Source: Allopusillimonas lactea (lineage in GTDB: Bacteria; Pseudomonadota; Gammaproteobacteria; Burkholderiales; Burkholderiaceae_B). From it: a DNA stretch of 64,000 nt. Every line of letters starts with the position of its first letter. Position 1 is the first letter of the stretch. The stretch lies in contig NZ_JAJJOZ010000005.1 in NCBI RefSeq assembly GCF_021653995.1, forward strand, positions 124,001 through 188,000, in the 5' to 3' direction. Below, piece by piece: positions 17,444 to 26,249 of the stretch. The position numbers and the translations under genes are program-made. The notes under the pieces were generated by a model. The model saw nothing but the letters and a program-made list of their open reading frames with translations. It had not been told where the DNA came from and did no database searches.

Positions 17444-19231
17444 ATGATACGCAAGCGCGTACAAAACGTGCGGCGCCAGCTCGCGGGCTACTCGTGGTTG
17501 TCCGACCTGCCCGCCATGCTTTGCTGGGCGGCCATCGTGGGTACGTTGGGGGCGTTGTCCACTATTGCCTTCCATGAGGGCATGCATGCGCTGCTGTATG
17601 TATACAGCGGGCAAGGTAAGTCCATTGTAACGGCCGTTCGCGGGCTGGGCTGGGAGGGCCGGCTGCTGTTGCCGGTGGCCGGCGGCCTCGTGGCGGGTTG
17701 CCTGCTCTGGGTGGCCGGGCGGGTCGGCACCCGTTCAAATTCCGACTATATGGAAGCTGTTGCCATTGGCGACGGGCGGTTGTCGGTGCGGCAAGGGTTG
17801 CTGCGCTCCCTGTCATCGCTGATCACTGTGGTGTCGGGCGGCTCCATCGGCCGCGAAGGTGCTATGGTGCACCTGGGGGCGCTGGGCGCCTCGTGCATAG
17901 GGCGGTTCACGTATTTCAGTACTGCGCGGCTGCGCCTGTTGGTGGCCTGTGGGGCGGCGGCCGGTGTGGCTGCAGCCTATGGCGCGCCGATCGCCGGTGC
18001 GCTGTTCGTGGCCGAGATCGTGCTGGGCACGATGACGATGCAGTCTTTCGGCCCGCTGATGATGGCGGCGGCCACGTCCAATATTGTCATGCGCGCATCG
18101 GGCTACTACCACACCATCTATGTCATGCCTGATATCCCGCAGATTCCGGCGGCGCAGGTGCTGCCCTTTGTGTTTCTGGGGGTCGTCACTGGCCTCGGGG
18201 CGCCGCTGTTCCTCAAGTTCATCGATACCGTCAAGGGCGTATTCAAGCGGTCGGGGCTGCCTCTGCCGCTGCGCATGGCTCTGGGCGGGCTGCTGCTGGG
18301 CGCTGTCCTCGTTTTCATGCCGCAGGTCGCCGGCAACGGCTACAGCGTCGTGGTCGGTTTTCTGCATCAATCCTTCACCTGGCAGGCCATTGCGTTGGTG
18401 CTGGTCTGCAAGATTCTGGCCACTGCGCTTACGGTGGGTTCGGGTGCAGTCGGTGGGGTGTTCACCCCCGCGCTGTTTGTTGGCGGCGCGGTCGGCACGC
18501 TGTTCGGCATGGGGATGAACCTGTTCTGGCCCGAGGCGCAGTTGCCGATGTACATCTATACCTTGGTTGGCATGGGCAGCTTTCTGGGCGCGGCAACCAG
18601 CGCGCCGTTAATGGCCATCCTCATGATTTTTGAGATGACGCTCAGCTACCAAATCGTGTTGCCGCTGATGTTGGCCGGTGTAGTGGCCTATTTCATCTCG
18701 CGCGCGGTGGCCGAGGTGGCGATGTACGACGTCACGATCGTGCGCGAGCGCGACAAGTTATTGCGCCTGAAGCTCAGGCAGACACTGATCCGCGATCTGG
18801 TTCGCCCCGCCGACACGGTGGTCAAGACGTCGGCACCGCTCAGCGAGGCCGTGCGCTTGTTCATCGAGTACCCGGTGCGCTACCTTTACGTGGTCAATGA
18901 CGACAACGTGTTCCAGGGCGTGATCGCTCAGGGCGACCTTACGGGTTTGCTGGTGGGCGAGGGTGACCTGGCCAGCAAGCTTGCCGGCGACGTGCTTCGG
19001 CGCGATTACGTCAAAACGCTGAACGCGGATATGTCGCTGGATCAGGCCCAGGAATACTTCGTTGAGTTTCGCGGCGAGCGCCTGCCGGTGGTCAGCGGCG
19101 ACGAGCAGCCCAAGCTGCTGGGTGTCGTTTACAAGTCGGCTGTACTTGAGCGCTACAGTGCCCTGAAGCGGTCCATGGATGCCAGCGCGGAGGCTATGTT
19201 CGACTTCGCCTCGAGCCGGCGAGAACGCTAA
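17444..19231 (+). CDS. ClC-family chloride transporter/channel with CBS domains
   Basis: An inner-membrane ClC protein (595 aa). The transport core at about 20-440 has the selectivity sequences GGSIGREGAMV (gating Glu) and GSGAVGGVFTPALFVGG, plus APIAGALFVAEIVLG. The C-terminal 150 residues hold two CBS domains (TVVKTSAPLSEAVRLFIEYPVRYLYVV and MSLDQAQEYFVEFRGERLPVV), which in other ClCs bind adenosine ligands. At the position of the internal proton Glu of E. coli ClC-ec1 the sequence is FVAEIV, so whether it is an exchanger or a channel is open. It diverges from risA. Confidence 0.93.
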   Translation: MIRKRVQNVRRQLAGYSWLSDLPAMLCWAAIVGTLGALSTIAFHEGMHALLYVYSGQGKSIVTAVRGLGWEGRLLLPVAGGLVAGCLLWVAGRVGTRSNSDYMEAVAIGDGRLSVRQGLLRSLSSLITVVSGGSIGREGAMVHLGALGASCIGRFTYFSTARLRLLVACGAAAGVAAAYGAPIAGALFVAEIVLGTMTMQSFGPLMMAAATSNIVMRASGYYHTIYVMPDIPQIPAAQVLPFVFLGVVTGLGAPLFLKFIDTVKGVFKRSGLPLPLRMALGGLLLGAVLVFMPQVAGNGYSVVVGFLHQSFTWQAIALVLVCKILATALTVGSGAVGGVFTPALFVGGAVGTLFGMGMNLFWPEAQLPMYIYTLVGMGSFLGAATSAPLMAILMIFEMTLSYQIVLPLMLAGVVAYFISRAVAEVAMYDVTIVRERDKLLRLKLRQTLIRDLVRPADTVVKTSAPLSEAVRLFIEYPVRYLYVVNDDNVFQGVIAQGDLTGLLVGEGDLASKLAGDVLRRDYVKTLNADMSLDQAQEYFVEFRGERLPVVSGDEQPKLLGVVYKSAVLERYSALKRSMDASAEAMFDFASSRRER

Positions 19232-19338
19232 GCGTCTGCCTCGCGCCGCCGGTCGGGGCGGCGCGGCTGGCGGCATGCCAACGCAGCACGAGGGGCGTAG
19301 CAGGCAATATACACTTGGCAGCACGCATTTCCCGATAC

Positions 19339-19358
19339 GCATTTCGCATTTCGCATTG
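19339..19358 (+). repeat. Tandem GCATTTC heptamers upstream of an outer-membrane gene
   Basis: Two exact GCATTTC units (19339-19345, 19346-19352) are followed by a near copy GCATTG. Another exact unit lies 8 bases upstream at 19325-19331. The array ends 11 nt before the ATG at 19370. Confidence 0.7.
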
Positions 19359-19369
19359 TCAGGTTTTTT

Positions 19370-20602
19370 ATGTTTGTGCGCAGCTTGGGTTCTTGGTTCG
19401 TCGGTTGTGTTGCGCTGGCCCTCACCGGCCAGGCGGGCGACATACGGGCGCAACCGCTGCCGGGTGAAGGCAGCCCAAGCGGTAATCAGGGCTGGCACAG
19501 CTGGGCCAACGCCACGACGTACCCGGTGGCGCCGACCGACATGGTCACAGTGCGCGCCTTGCCGCCCCTGCCGCTGGATGTGGGTTCGCGATCGTCCGAT
19601 CCAATTGAACAGGCGCTGGCGCAGGATGATGGTGCCAGCTATGGCGCCTCCGCACCTGGTTTGCCGCTGGCGGGGGCGGAGCCTTATACCGCGCCGCCCC
19701 GTACTGGCCCGGCCGTCATCCCGGATCGTTACACCTGGGCGTATATCGCTAAACCGAGGCCGGTACAGCCATTGTCGAGATCGTCTCCCGGGCTGCGTGG
19801 GGTGAGAGCCAGGCTCAACGACGGGCGGGCGGTGCCGCGTACGCTGCCCTGGACGACCGGCGCGCGCAATTGGTCCATGACAACCGAAGGCGGCACGCTG
19901 ATCTCCGTGGGCAGCCAGTCCATCGGCGACCCGCAGTGGGCGCGCAATGCAACGCTGGGCGGCGTGCGTGTCAGCGAGCGGGCCGCGCCGGGCGCTGCGG
20001 ATACGTGGCGCTATTCAGTGGCGCTGGGGGCCATCGACACTGCGCCAGGCCGGCAATCGGGCGATCTGGCTTTCGGCTCGCAGGCGGGTTATGCCCTGCT
20101 GGGCTATGATGTCAGTGCTTCGCTTTCGCTCGAAACGCAAATCGAGGCGGCGCCTCAACTGCTTTCCACCGGCACAGGGGGTACGCTGCGTACCGAATGG
20201 GGCGCATGGACGGCCGGCGTGGCGCGGGCCAGCGGCAGTCTGTATCAGGGCTGGCGCTACCAGGCGGGGTATTCTGTCAATGTGCTGGACGATATCGCCC
20301 TGAGCTGGCTGGGCGAAGCCACTACGGCCGGGTTCAGCGACCTGTCCTCATACGAAACGGGGGCGGCGCAGGGGTCCGCCAGCCGCCAGCAGTGGTCCGC
20401 CACCGTACCTGTACAGGGCTGGGGCGACGTCACCGGCAGCTATGAACGCACCATGCTCGCTTCAGGCGATCTGCGAGAGCGCTTCGGCTATACCCAGCAG
20501 TTCTGGTACAGCCCCAATCTGCGCATCGGGCTGCAGGCGCGCACCGAGCCATCAGGCGGCAACTACGATGTAAGCATCCGTTTTTCTGTTCCTGTTTTTT
20601 GA
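19370..20602 (+). CDS. Putative outer-membrane beta-barrel protein, unknown function
   Basis: A 410-aa exported protein. A signal peptide is likely (MFVRSLGSWFVGCVALALTG, cleavage near AGDIRAQ). Residues 30-150 are low-complexity and rich in Pro, Ala and Ser. Residues 165-410 alternate polar and hydrophobic residues with many aromatic girdle residues (ARNWSMTTEGG, GWRYQAGYSVN, RFGYTQQFWYSPN), end in RFSVPVF, and finish with the terminal Phe typical of outer-membrane barrels. No known domain is recognised. The C-terminal half is faintly like the barrel of exopolysaccharide or usher proteins. The start lies directly behind tandem heptamers. There is no neighbour with which it clearly forms an operon. 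Confidence 0.7.
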   Translation: MFVRSLGSWFVGCVALALTGQAGDIRAQPLPGEGSPSGNQGWHSWANATTYPVAPTDMVTVRALPPLPLDVGSRSSDPIEQALAQDDGASYGASAPGLPLAGAEPYTAPPRTGPAVIPDRYTWAYIAKPRPVQPLSRSSPGLRGVRARLNDGRAVPRTLPWTTGARNWSMTTEGGTLISVGSQSIGDPQWARNATLGGVRVSERAAPGAADTWRYSVALGAIDTAPGRQSGDLAFGSQAGYALLGYDVSASLSLETQIEAAPQLLSTGTGGTLRTEWGAWTAGVARASGSLYQGWRYQAGYSVNVLDDIALSWLGEATTAGFSDLSSYETGAAQGSASRQQWSATVPVQGWGDVTGSYERTMLASGDLRERFGYTQQFWYSPNLRIGLQARTEPSGGNYDVSIRFSVPVF

Positions 20603-20710
20603 TTACGTATCCCCGGCACGATCAACCGAATCGGTTTAAACAGCCCCATTGCCCAGCCTAAACCCTCCGGTTTTTTTACTCAACCCCTTCCTGTTTTCCG
20701 CACACTCCGC

Positions 20711-22534
20711 ATGACCGCCACCTCACTGGAAACCCTACAGCATGTCTTCGGCTACGATTCCTTCCGTGGTGACCAACAGGCCATTATCGATCATGTCGTG
20801 GAGGGTGGGGATGCGCTGGTGCTCATGCCCACCGGCGGCGGCAAGTCGCTGTGCTACCAGATCCCGGCGTTGGTGCGCCCCGGAACGGGCATCGTCATCT
20901 CGCCGCTGATCGCGTTAATGCAGGATCAGGTCGATGCGCTGCAGGAGCTGGGCGTGCGGGCGGCTTACCTGAACTCGTCGCAAGACTGGCGCGCCGCACG
21001 CGAGGTCGAGCGGGCGTATATGGCGGGCGAACTCGATCTGCTGTACGTTGCGCCTGAGCGCCTGCTCACAGACCGCTGCATGGAGCTTTTGTCGCAGGGG
21101 CGCATTGCTTTGTTCGCCATCGACGAGGCGCACTGTGTGTCGCAGTGGGGCCACGATTTTCGCCCCGAGTACCTGGGCCTTTCGGTGCTGCACGAGCGTT
21201 GGCCCGAGGTGCCCCGTATCGCCCTGACGGCAACGGCCACTGCGGCCACCCGGCGCGAGATTGCTGAAAGGCTCATGCTCAACGCTGCGCCGCATTTCGT
21301 GGCCAGCTTCGACCGGCCCAACATCCGCTACCGCATCATCGAGAAAAATGAAGTGCGCAAGCAACTGCTGGCCTTCATCCAGGCCGAGCACGCGGGCGAC
21401 TGCGGCATCGTGTATTGCTTGTCGCGCGCGCGGGTCGAGGAAACCGCCGATTTCCTCACCCAGCACGGCATACCGGCGCTGCCCTATCACGCCGGGTTGG
21501 ATGTGGCGGTGCGCACCCGCAACCAGGCATGTTTCCTGCGCGAAGAGGGGATGGTGATGGTGGCCACCATTGCCTTCGGCATGGGGGTCAATAAACCCGA
21601 TGTGCGTTTTGTTGCCCATATTGATCTGCCCAAGTCGGTGGAAGGCTACTATCAGGAAACCGGCCGGGCGGGGCGCGATGGCCAGCCCGCTACGGCATGG
21701 CTGGCCTACGGCCTGCAGGATGTGGTGCAGCAGCGCCGCATGATCGACCAGTCGGAGGGCGACGAGGTGTTTCGCCGGCGTCTGGCGTCGCATTTGGACG
21801 CCATGCTTGGGCTGTGTGAAACCGTCTCCTGCCGGCGTCAGCGGCTGCTGGCATATTTCGGCCAGTCGATTGAACCCTGCGGCAATTGCGACACCTGCCT
21901 GGAGCCGCCCCAGGCCTGGGATGGCACAGTGGCGGCGCAAAAAATCATGTCGGCCGTGTACCGGCTGTGGCGTGAGCGCGGCCAGCGCTTCGGCGCCGCA
22001 CACTTGATCGATATCCTGCGTGGCAAGTCGACCGACCGCATCAAAGAATACGGTCACGACACGCTCAGCGTCTTCGGTATTGGCGAGGATTTGTCCGAAA
22101 ATGCCTGGCGAGGCGTGTTGCGGCAATTGCTTGCGCAAAGCCTGCTGGCGGTCGACGGCGAGGGATATGGCACGCTCGCGCTTACCGAAGGAAGCCGATC
22201 GGTGCTCAAGGGCGAGCAGCGGCTGATGTTTCGCCGCGAAGCCGAAAAGAAAGCGCGTGGCGGGCGGTCGGCGTCGGCGCGCGGCAAAGAGGCGCCGGCC
22301 GCATTGCCGGGCGAAGCACAGTTGCGCTTTGAGGCCCTGCGCGCCTGGCGTGCCGAGGTTGCCAAAGGGCACGGCGTGCCCGCCTACGTCATTTTCCACG
22401 ATGCCACCCTTCGCGAAATTGCTGTGGCCCAGCCCGGCTCGTTGAACGACCTGGCGGGCATCAGCGGCGTGGGTGCGCGCAAGCTCGATGCCTACGGCGA
22501 AGATCTCCTGCGCTGCGTGCGTAACGGTGTTTAG
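20711..22534 (+). CDS. recQ: ATP-dependent DNA helicase RecQ
   Basis: A 3'-5' DNA helicase (607 aa) acting in recombination and fork repair. Motif 0 is FGYDSFRGDQQAII, Walker A MPTGGGKS is near residue 45, and Walker B IDEAHCVSQWGHDFRPEY includes the DEAH box and aromatic loop. Domain 2 holds FGMGVNKPDVRFVAH and YYQETGRAGRDG. The RQC zinc site uses CETVSCRRQ and CGNCDTC, and a C-terminal HRDC domain spans about 535-607. The ATG at 20711 matches the family start. It is a single gene with no clear SOS box. Confidence 0.97.
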   Translation: MTATSLETLQHVFGYDSFRGDQQAIIDHVVEGGDALVLMPTGGGKSLCYQIPALVRPGTGIVISPLIALMQDQVDALQELGVRAAYLNSSQDWRAAREVERAYMAGELDLLYVAPERLLTDRCMELLSQGRIALFAIDEAHCVSQWGHDFRPEYLGLSVLHERWPEVPRIALTATATAATRREIAERLMLNAAPHFVASFDRPNIRYRIIEKNEVRKQLLAFIQAEHAGDCGIVYCLSRARVEETADFLTQHGIPALPYHAGLDVAVRTRNQACFLREEGMVMVATIAFGMGVNKPDVRFVAHIDLPKSVEGYYQETGRAGRDGQPATAWLAYGLQDVVQQRRMIDQSEGDEVFRRRLASHLDAMLGLCETVSCRRQRLLAYFGQSIEPCGNCDTCLEPPQAWDGTVAAQKIMSAVYRLWRERGQRFGAAHLIDILRGKSTDRIKEYGHDTLSVFGIGEDLSENAWRGVLRQLLAQSLLAVDGEGYGTLALTEGSRSVLKGEQRLMFRREAEKKARGGRSASARGKEAPAALPGEAQLRFEALRAWRAEVAKGHGVPAYVIFHDATLREIAVAQPGSLNDLAGISGVGARKLDAYGEDLLRCVRNGV

Positions 22535-22645
22535 CGCACGTTGATGGTGCCTTCGGGCGAGGTGCGGTGATGTGGCGGAAAAACGGGCGCCACGCCATGC
22601 GTGGTTGAGGCGGACGCGGTGCCGCGCGCCTGCTGGGGGCGGATG

Positions 22646-23713
22646 CTAGGTGAACAGATCTGGCGTATTGCCCGACGACGCCGGCGGCGCGAGGCCTAAG
22701 TGGCGCCACGTGGTTTGCGTGGCCATGCGGCCGCGCGGCGTACGCTGCAGATAGCCGTGCTGGATCAGGTAGGGTTCGATTACGTCTTCGATGGTGTCGC
22801 GCTCTTCGCCGATGGCGGCGGCCAGGCTGTCCACGCCCACGGGCCCGCCATCGAACTTATGGATGATGGCTTCGAGCAGCTTGCGGTCCATGAGATCCAG
22901 CCCTTGCGGGTCAACTTCCAGCATGGCGAGTGCGGCGTTGGCCACGTCGACGTCCACGCGGCCGCCAGCCTTGACTTCGGCATAGTCGCGCACGCGCCGC
23001 AGCAGGCGATTAGCGATGCGCGGCGTGCCGCGTGCCCGGCGTGCGATCTCGGCCGCACCGTCGGGCGTGATGCCGGCGTTCAGCAGCCCCGCGCTGCGCG
23101 AGACAATGTGGGTGAGATCTTGTGCGTTGTAGAACTCGAGCCGCGAAACAATGCCGAAACGATCGCGCAGCGGATTAGTGAGCATACCGGCCCGCGTGGT
23201 GGCGCCTACCAGCGTAAAAGGTTGCAGGTCGAGCTTGACGCTGCGCGCGGCAGGCCCTTCGCCGATCATGATGTCGATCTGGAAGTCTTCAAGCGCGGGG
23301 TAGAGGATTTCTTCGACGACAGGCGACAGACGATGGATTTCGTCGATGAACAGGACATCGTTGCGCTCGAGGTTGGTGAGTAGGGCGGCCAGGTCGCCCG
23401 GGCGTTCGAGCACGGGGCCGGACGTTTGGCGCAGTTGCACGCCCATTTCGTGGGCGATGATGTGAGCGAGTGTGGTTTTGCCCAAGCCGGGCGGGCCGAA
23501 CAGCAGCACGTGGTCCAGTGCCTCTTGGCGTTGACGCGCGGCCTGGATGAAGATTTGTAGTTGGTCGCGCACCCGCTGCTGGCCGACATAGTCGCTGAGT
23601 TCGCGGGGCCGTAGCGCGCGTTCGATGGACGCTTCGTTGGGCGACGCGCTCTGCGGTGCGACGATGCGTTCCGGCGCGGGCGTGCTAGACAGCGAATCAG
23701 AGTGTATGGCCAT
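22646..23713 (-). CDS. ruvB: Holliday junction branch migration ATPase RuvB
   Basis: A AAA+ motor (355 aa from ATG 23713) that drives branch migration with RuvA. Walker A is GPPGLGKTT, Walker B is LFIDEIHRL, sensor 1 is GATTRAGML, and the arginine finger lies in LRDRFGI. The C-terminal winged-helix domain contains RTPRGR. ATG 23713 gives the usual RuvB length; the frame is open further upstream but not RuvB-like. It is separated from ruvA by an oppositely oriented dehydratase gene, so the normal ruvA-ruvB coupling is broken and ruvB must have its own promoter in 23714-24058. Confidence 0.97.
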   Translation of the reverse strand: MAIHSDSLSSTPAPERIVAPQSASPNEASIERALRPRELSDYVGQQRVRDQLQIFIQAARQRQEALDHVLLFGPPGLGKTTLAHIIAHEMGVQLRQTSGPVLERPGDLAALLTNLERNDVLFIDEIHRLSPVVEEILYPALEDFQIDIMIGEGPAARSVKLDLQPFTLVGATTRAGMLTNPLRDRFGIVSRLEFYNAQDLTHIVSRSAGLLNAGITPDGAAEIARRARGTPRIANRLLRRVRDYAEVKAGGRVDVDVANAALAMLEVDPQGLDLMDRKLLEAIIHKFDGGPVGVDSLAAAIGEERDTIEDVIEPYLIQHGYLQRTPRGRMATQTTWRHLGLAPPASSGNTPDLFT

Positions 23714-24058
23714 GGTGTACAGGACGGGACGGCTGCGGCGCGGCATGCCACATGGGGCAAAGTGCGCGTGCACCGGGTGTGCGTGATGCTGAATAAATTT
23801 ACAGTGTGATGGTAACTCAAGCCGCGCTGGCTTGCACCCACACCAGCGTAAAGCCTTCGATTGGACGGTCAGCCCAAGTCGTGCGTCCACCATGCACCTG
23901 CGCCAGCGTGCAGCCTCTACCAACTGCGGTCGTGGCCGCGCTGACGAAAGGTGTGAGGTACGCATGCATTGTGGCGATTCGGAGGATTCCGCCGCGGATG
24001 TTGCATAATCGGATAATCCCGTCATGCTTTCCACCTCTCTCGCGAAGGACGCCTTCCC
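23714..24058. other. 345-nt divergent intergenic region ruvB / dehydratase
   Basis: It must contain promoters for both ruvB and the dehydratase gene. A 50-codon minus-strand frame (about 23966-23817) lacks a ribosome-binding site. I see no gene, RNA or repeat I can support. Confidence 0.5.
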
Positions 24059-25027
24059 ATGCCCAGTACTCTGCCCACCTACGACGATGTTGCCCGTGCC
24101 GCGGAGCGGCTGGAAGGGGTGGCGCACCGCACGCCGGTGATGACATCCCGCACGCTGGATGAGCGCTTGGGCGCCCAGGTGTTCTTCAAGTGCGAAAACC
24201 TGCAGCGCATGGGCGCGTTCAAATTTCGTGGTGGCTATAACGCCGTGTTCAACCTGACGCCCGAGCAGCGGCGTGCGGGCGTGGTGGCGTTTTCATCGGG
24301 CAATCACGCCCAGGCGGTGGCGCTGGCCGCGCGGCTGCTGGGGGTATCCGCCACCATTGTGATGCCGTCCGACGCGCCGCGCGCCAAGAAGCAGGCTACC
24401 CAGGGCTATGGCGCCACCGTGGTTGAATACGACCGTGCCACTGAAGACCGGGAGGCGGTTGCTCGCGCGCTGGTGGAAAAGGAAGGGCGCGCATTGATCC
24501 CGCCCTTCGATCACCCGGACGTGATTGCCGGGCAGGGCACGGCAGTGAAAGAATTGCTCGAAGACGTGGGTGGGCTTGATGTGCTGCTTACGCCCCTGGG
24601 CGGCGGCGGGCTGCTGTCGGGCTCCTTGCTGTCCGCCCATGCCATCAGCCCCGATTGCGCCGTTTATGGCGTCGAGCCCGAAGCGGGCTCGGACGGCCAG
24701 CAGTCGTTCCGCAGCGGCAGCGTCGTGCGTATCGGCCCGCCGGATTCGATCGCCGATGGCGCGCTGACACAGGCGCTGGGCAAGATTACGTTCCCCATCA
24801 TCCGCAGCCACGCCCGCGATATCCTGACGGTGCAGGACGCGCAGTTGGTCAAGGCCATGCGGTTTTTTGCCGAGCGCATGAAAATCGTGGTTGAACCCAC
24901 CGGCTGCCTGGGCGCGGCTGCTGTCATGGACAGTGCCATCCCGCTCAAGGGCCTGCGCGTGGGTGTGGTGCTCAGCGGCGGCAATATGGACTTGGCGACG
25001 TACGCCCGCTTTTTGCAGGCCGATTGA
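24059..25027 (+). CDS. PLP-dependent threonine/serine (or hydroxyaspartate) ammonia-lyase
   Basis: A fold-type II PLP enzyme (322 aa) that deaminates a hydroxy-amino acid to a keto acid. The Schiff-base Lys is in GAFKFRGGYNA (near residue 55), the substrate loop is SSGNHAQ, and the phosphate-binding loop is GGGGLLSG near residue 180. There is no C-terminal ACT regulatory domain, so it is not biosynthetic IlvA. The length fits catabolic threonine dehydratase, threo-3-hydroxyaspartate dehydratase or serine racemase. The start has a GAAGGA ribosome-binding site. It sits in opposite orientation between ruvB and ruvA, which suggests an insertion into an ancestral ruvCAB run. Confidence 0.9.
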   Translation: MPSTLPTYDDVARAAERLEGVAHRTPVMTSRTLDERLGAQVFFKCENLQRMGAFKFRGGYNAVFNLTPEQRRAGVVAFSSGNHAQAVALAARLLGVSATIVMPSDAPRAKKQATQGYGATVVEYDRATEDREAVARALVEKEGRALIPPFDHPDVIAGQGTAVKELLEDVGGLDVLLTPLGGGGLLSGSLLSAHAISPDCAVYGVEPEAGSDGQQSFRSGSVVRIGPPDSIADGALTQALGKITFPIIRSHARDILTVQDAQLVKAMRFFAERMKIVVEPTGCLGAAAVMDSAIPLKGLRVGVVLSGGNMDLATYARFLQAD

Positions 25028-25058
25028 GGGCTTCGGAAAGGCCACGGTGCCGCAGGGT

Positions 25059-25640
25059 TCAGCCCACGCGTGAAAGGGATTTCAACGCCAGGCGTATCCC
25101 ATCTGACACGCCGGTGCCTTCTGGCACCTTTTTGAGCGCCGCCTGCGATTCGCTGGCAGAATAGCCCAGCGCCAGCAAGGCATTGAGGATGTCGTCGCGG
25201 CCGCTGCCGACACTGGTACCCGGTGTGCTGGGCAGGTCTGCGCCCAGCTTGCCGCGCAATTCGAGCAGCAGGCGTTCGGCGGTTTTTTTGCCGATGCCGG
25301 GCACGCGCGTCAGGCGGCCGGTTTCCTGCTCGGTGATGGCGACGGCCAGCTCGTCTACCGACATCCCCGACAGCACGGCCAGCGCGGTGCGGGCGCCGAT
25401 GCCGGTGACCTTGATCAGTGCGCGAAATGCGCTGCGTTCTTTGTTCGACAAAAAGCCATACAAAGTATGGGCGTCTTCCCGCACCGCAAGATGGGTGTAC
25501 AGGGTGACGCGACCGCCCGTCTCGGGCAGATCGTACAGCGTGCTCATGGGCACGTCGATTTCATAGCCCACGCCGCCCACGTCTATGCAGACGACCGGCG
25601 GTGTTTTTTCGAGCAATGTTCCAGTAATGCGTCCAATCAT
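25059..25640 (-). CDS. ruvA: Holliday junction DNA helicase subunit RuvA
   Basis: A Holliday-junction binding tetramer subunit (193 aa) that loads RuvB. The OB-fold N-terminus MIGRITGTLLEK is followed by helix-hairpin-helix motifs (VTGIGARTALAVLSG and VPGIGKKTAERLLLELRGK) and the C-terminal RuvB-contact domain (DDILNALLALGYSASE). It lies 66 nt downstream of ruvC on the same strand. The next minus-strand gene, ruvB, is about 1.3 kb away past a plus-strand gene. Confidence 0.97.
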   Translation of the reverse strand: MIGRITGTLLEKTPPVVCIDVGGVGYEIDVPMSTLYDLPETGGRVTLYTHLAVREDAHTLYGFLSNKERSAFRALIKVTGIGARTALAVLSGMSVDELAVAITEQETGRLTRVPGIGKKTAERLLLELRGKLGADLPSTPGTSVGSGRDDILNALLALGYSASESQAALKKVPEGTGVSDGIRLALKSLSRVG

Positions 25641-25706
25641 GGGGCGGATCCTGTTGGCGGAATCAGTTCGGAAGAATCAGGGTGCGATGTTCGGCCATCT
25701 TGCGGG

Positions 25707-26249
25707 TTAGCTCGTCAGCCGCCCGTTACGCACGCGCCCTTGAGAGCCGGCCAACTGGCCCGTTTGCCGCAGGCGGTCGGACAGCGGCGCGAAATGGGCG
25801 TGGCAGATGGCGCAGGCCAGGGCGTCGGCCGAGTCTGGCGCTGGCGTGCCGTCCAGCGACAGAAGGTGCCGCACCATAGCCTGCACCTGCTCCTTGGCGG
25901 CGTGCCCATTGCCCACCACCGACTTCTTGATCTGCAGCGCCGTGTACTCATGCACGTCGAGCAGACTGTCGGCGAGCGCGCACAGTGCCGCGCCGCGTGC
26001 CTGGCCCAGCAGCAGGGTGGAGGTGGGGTTGGCGTTGACGAACACCTTTTCCAGCGCGGCCACGGTTGGCCGGGTGTTTTGTACGACTTCGCGGATGTTG
26101 TCGAGAATGATCTTCAGACGCCCGGCCAATGGCTGGTCGGGCGGCACCACAATGGTGCCGCTGCTGACATAGCGCAGGCGAGTGCCCTGGACATCGATGA
26201 CGCCAAAGCCGGTCCGGCGCAGGCCGGGATCGATGCCCAGGATACGCAT
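25707..26249 (-). CDS. ruvC: Crossover junction endodeoxyribonuclease RuvC
   Basis: The Holliday junction resolvase (180 aa). The catalytic acidic residues are visible: Asp in ILGIDPGLRRTG (position 7), Glu in VAALEKVFVN, and two Asp in DSADALACAICH. The start ATG overlaps the purH stop by one base (TAATG on the minus strand), implying translational coupling. An upstream in-frame extension lies inside purH and is ignored. The C-terminal 20 residues are basic, as in other betaproteobacterial RuvC. Confidence 0.96.
   Translation of the reverse strand: MRILGIDPGLRRTGFGVIDVQGTRLRYVSSGTIVVPPDQPLAGRLKIILDNIREVVQNTRPTVAALEKVFVNANPTSTLLLGQARGAALCALADSLLDVHEYTALQIKKSVVGNGHAAKEQVQAMVRHLLSLDGTPAPDSADALACAICHAHFAPLSDRLRQTGQLAGSQGRVRNGRLTS

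Noticed and set aside
23817..23966. 50-codon minus-strand frame upstream of ruvB
   Set aside because: No ribosome-binding site and no recognisable product.
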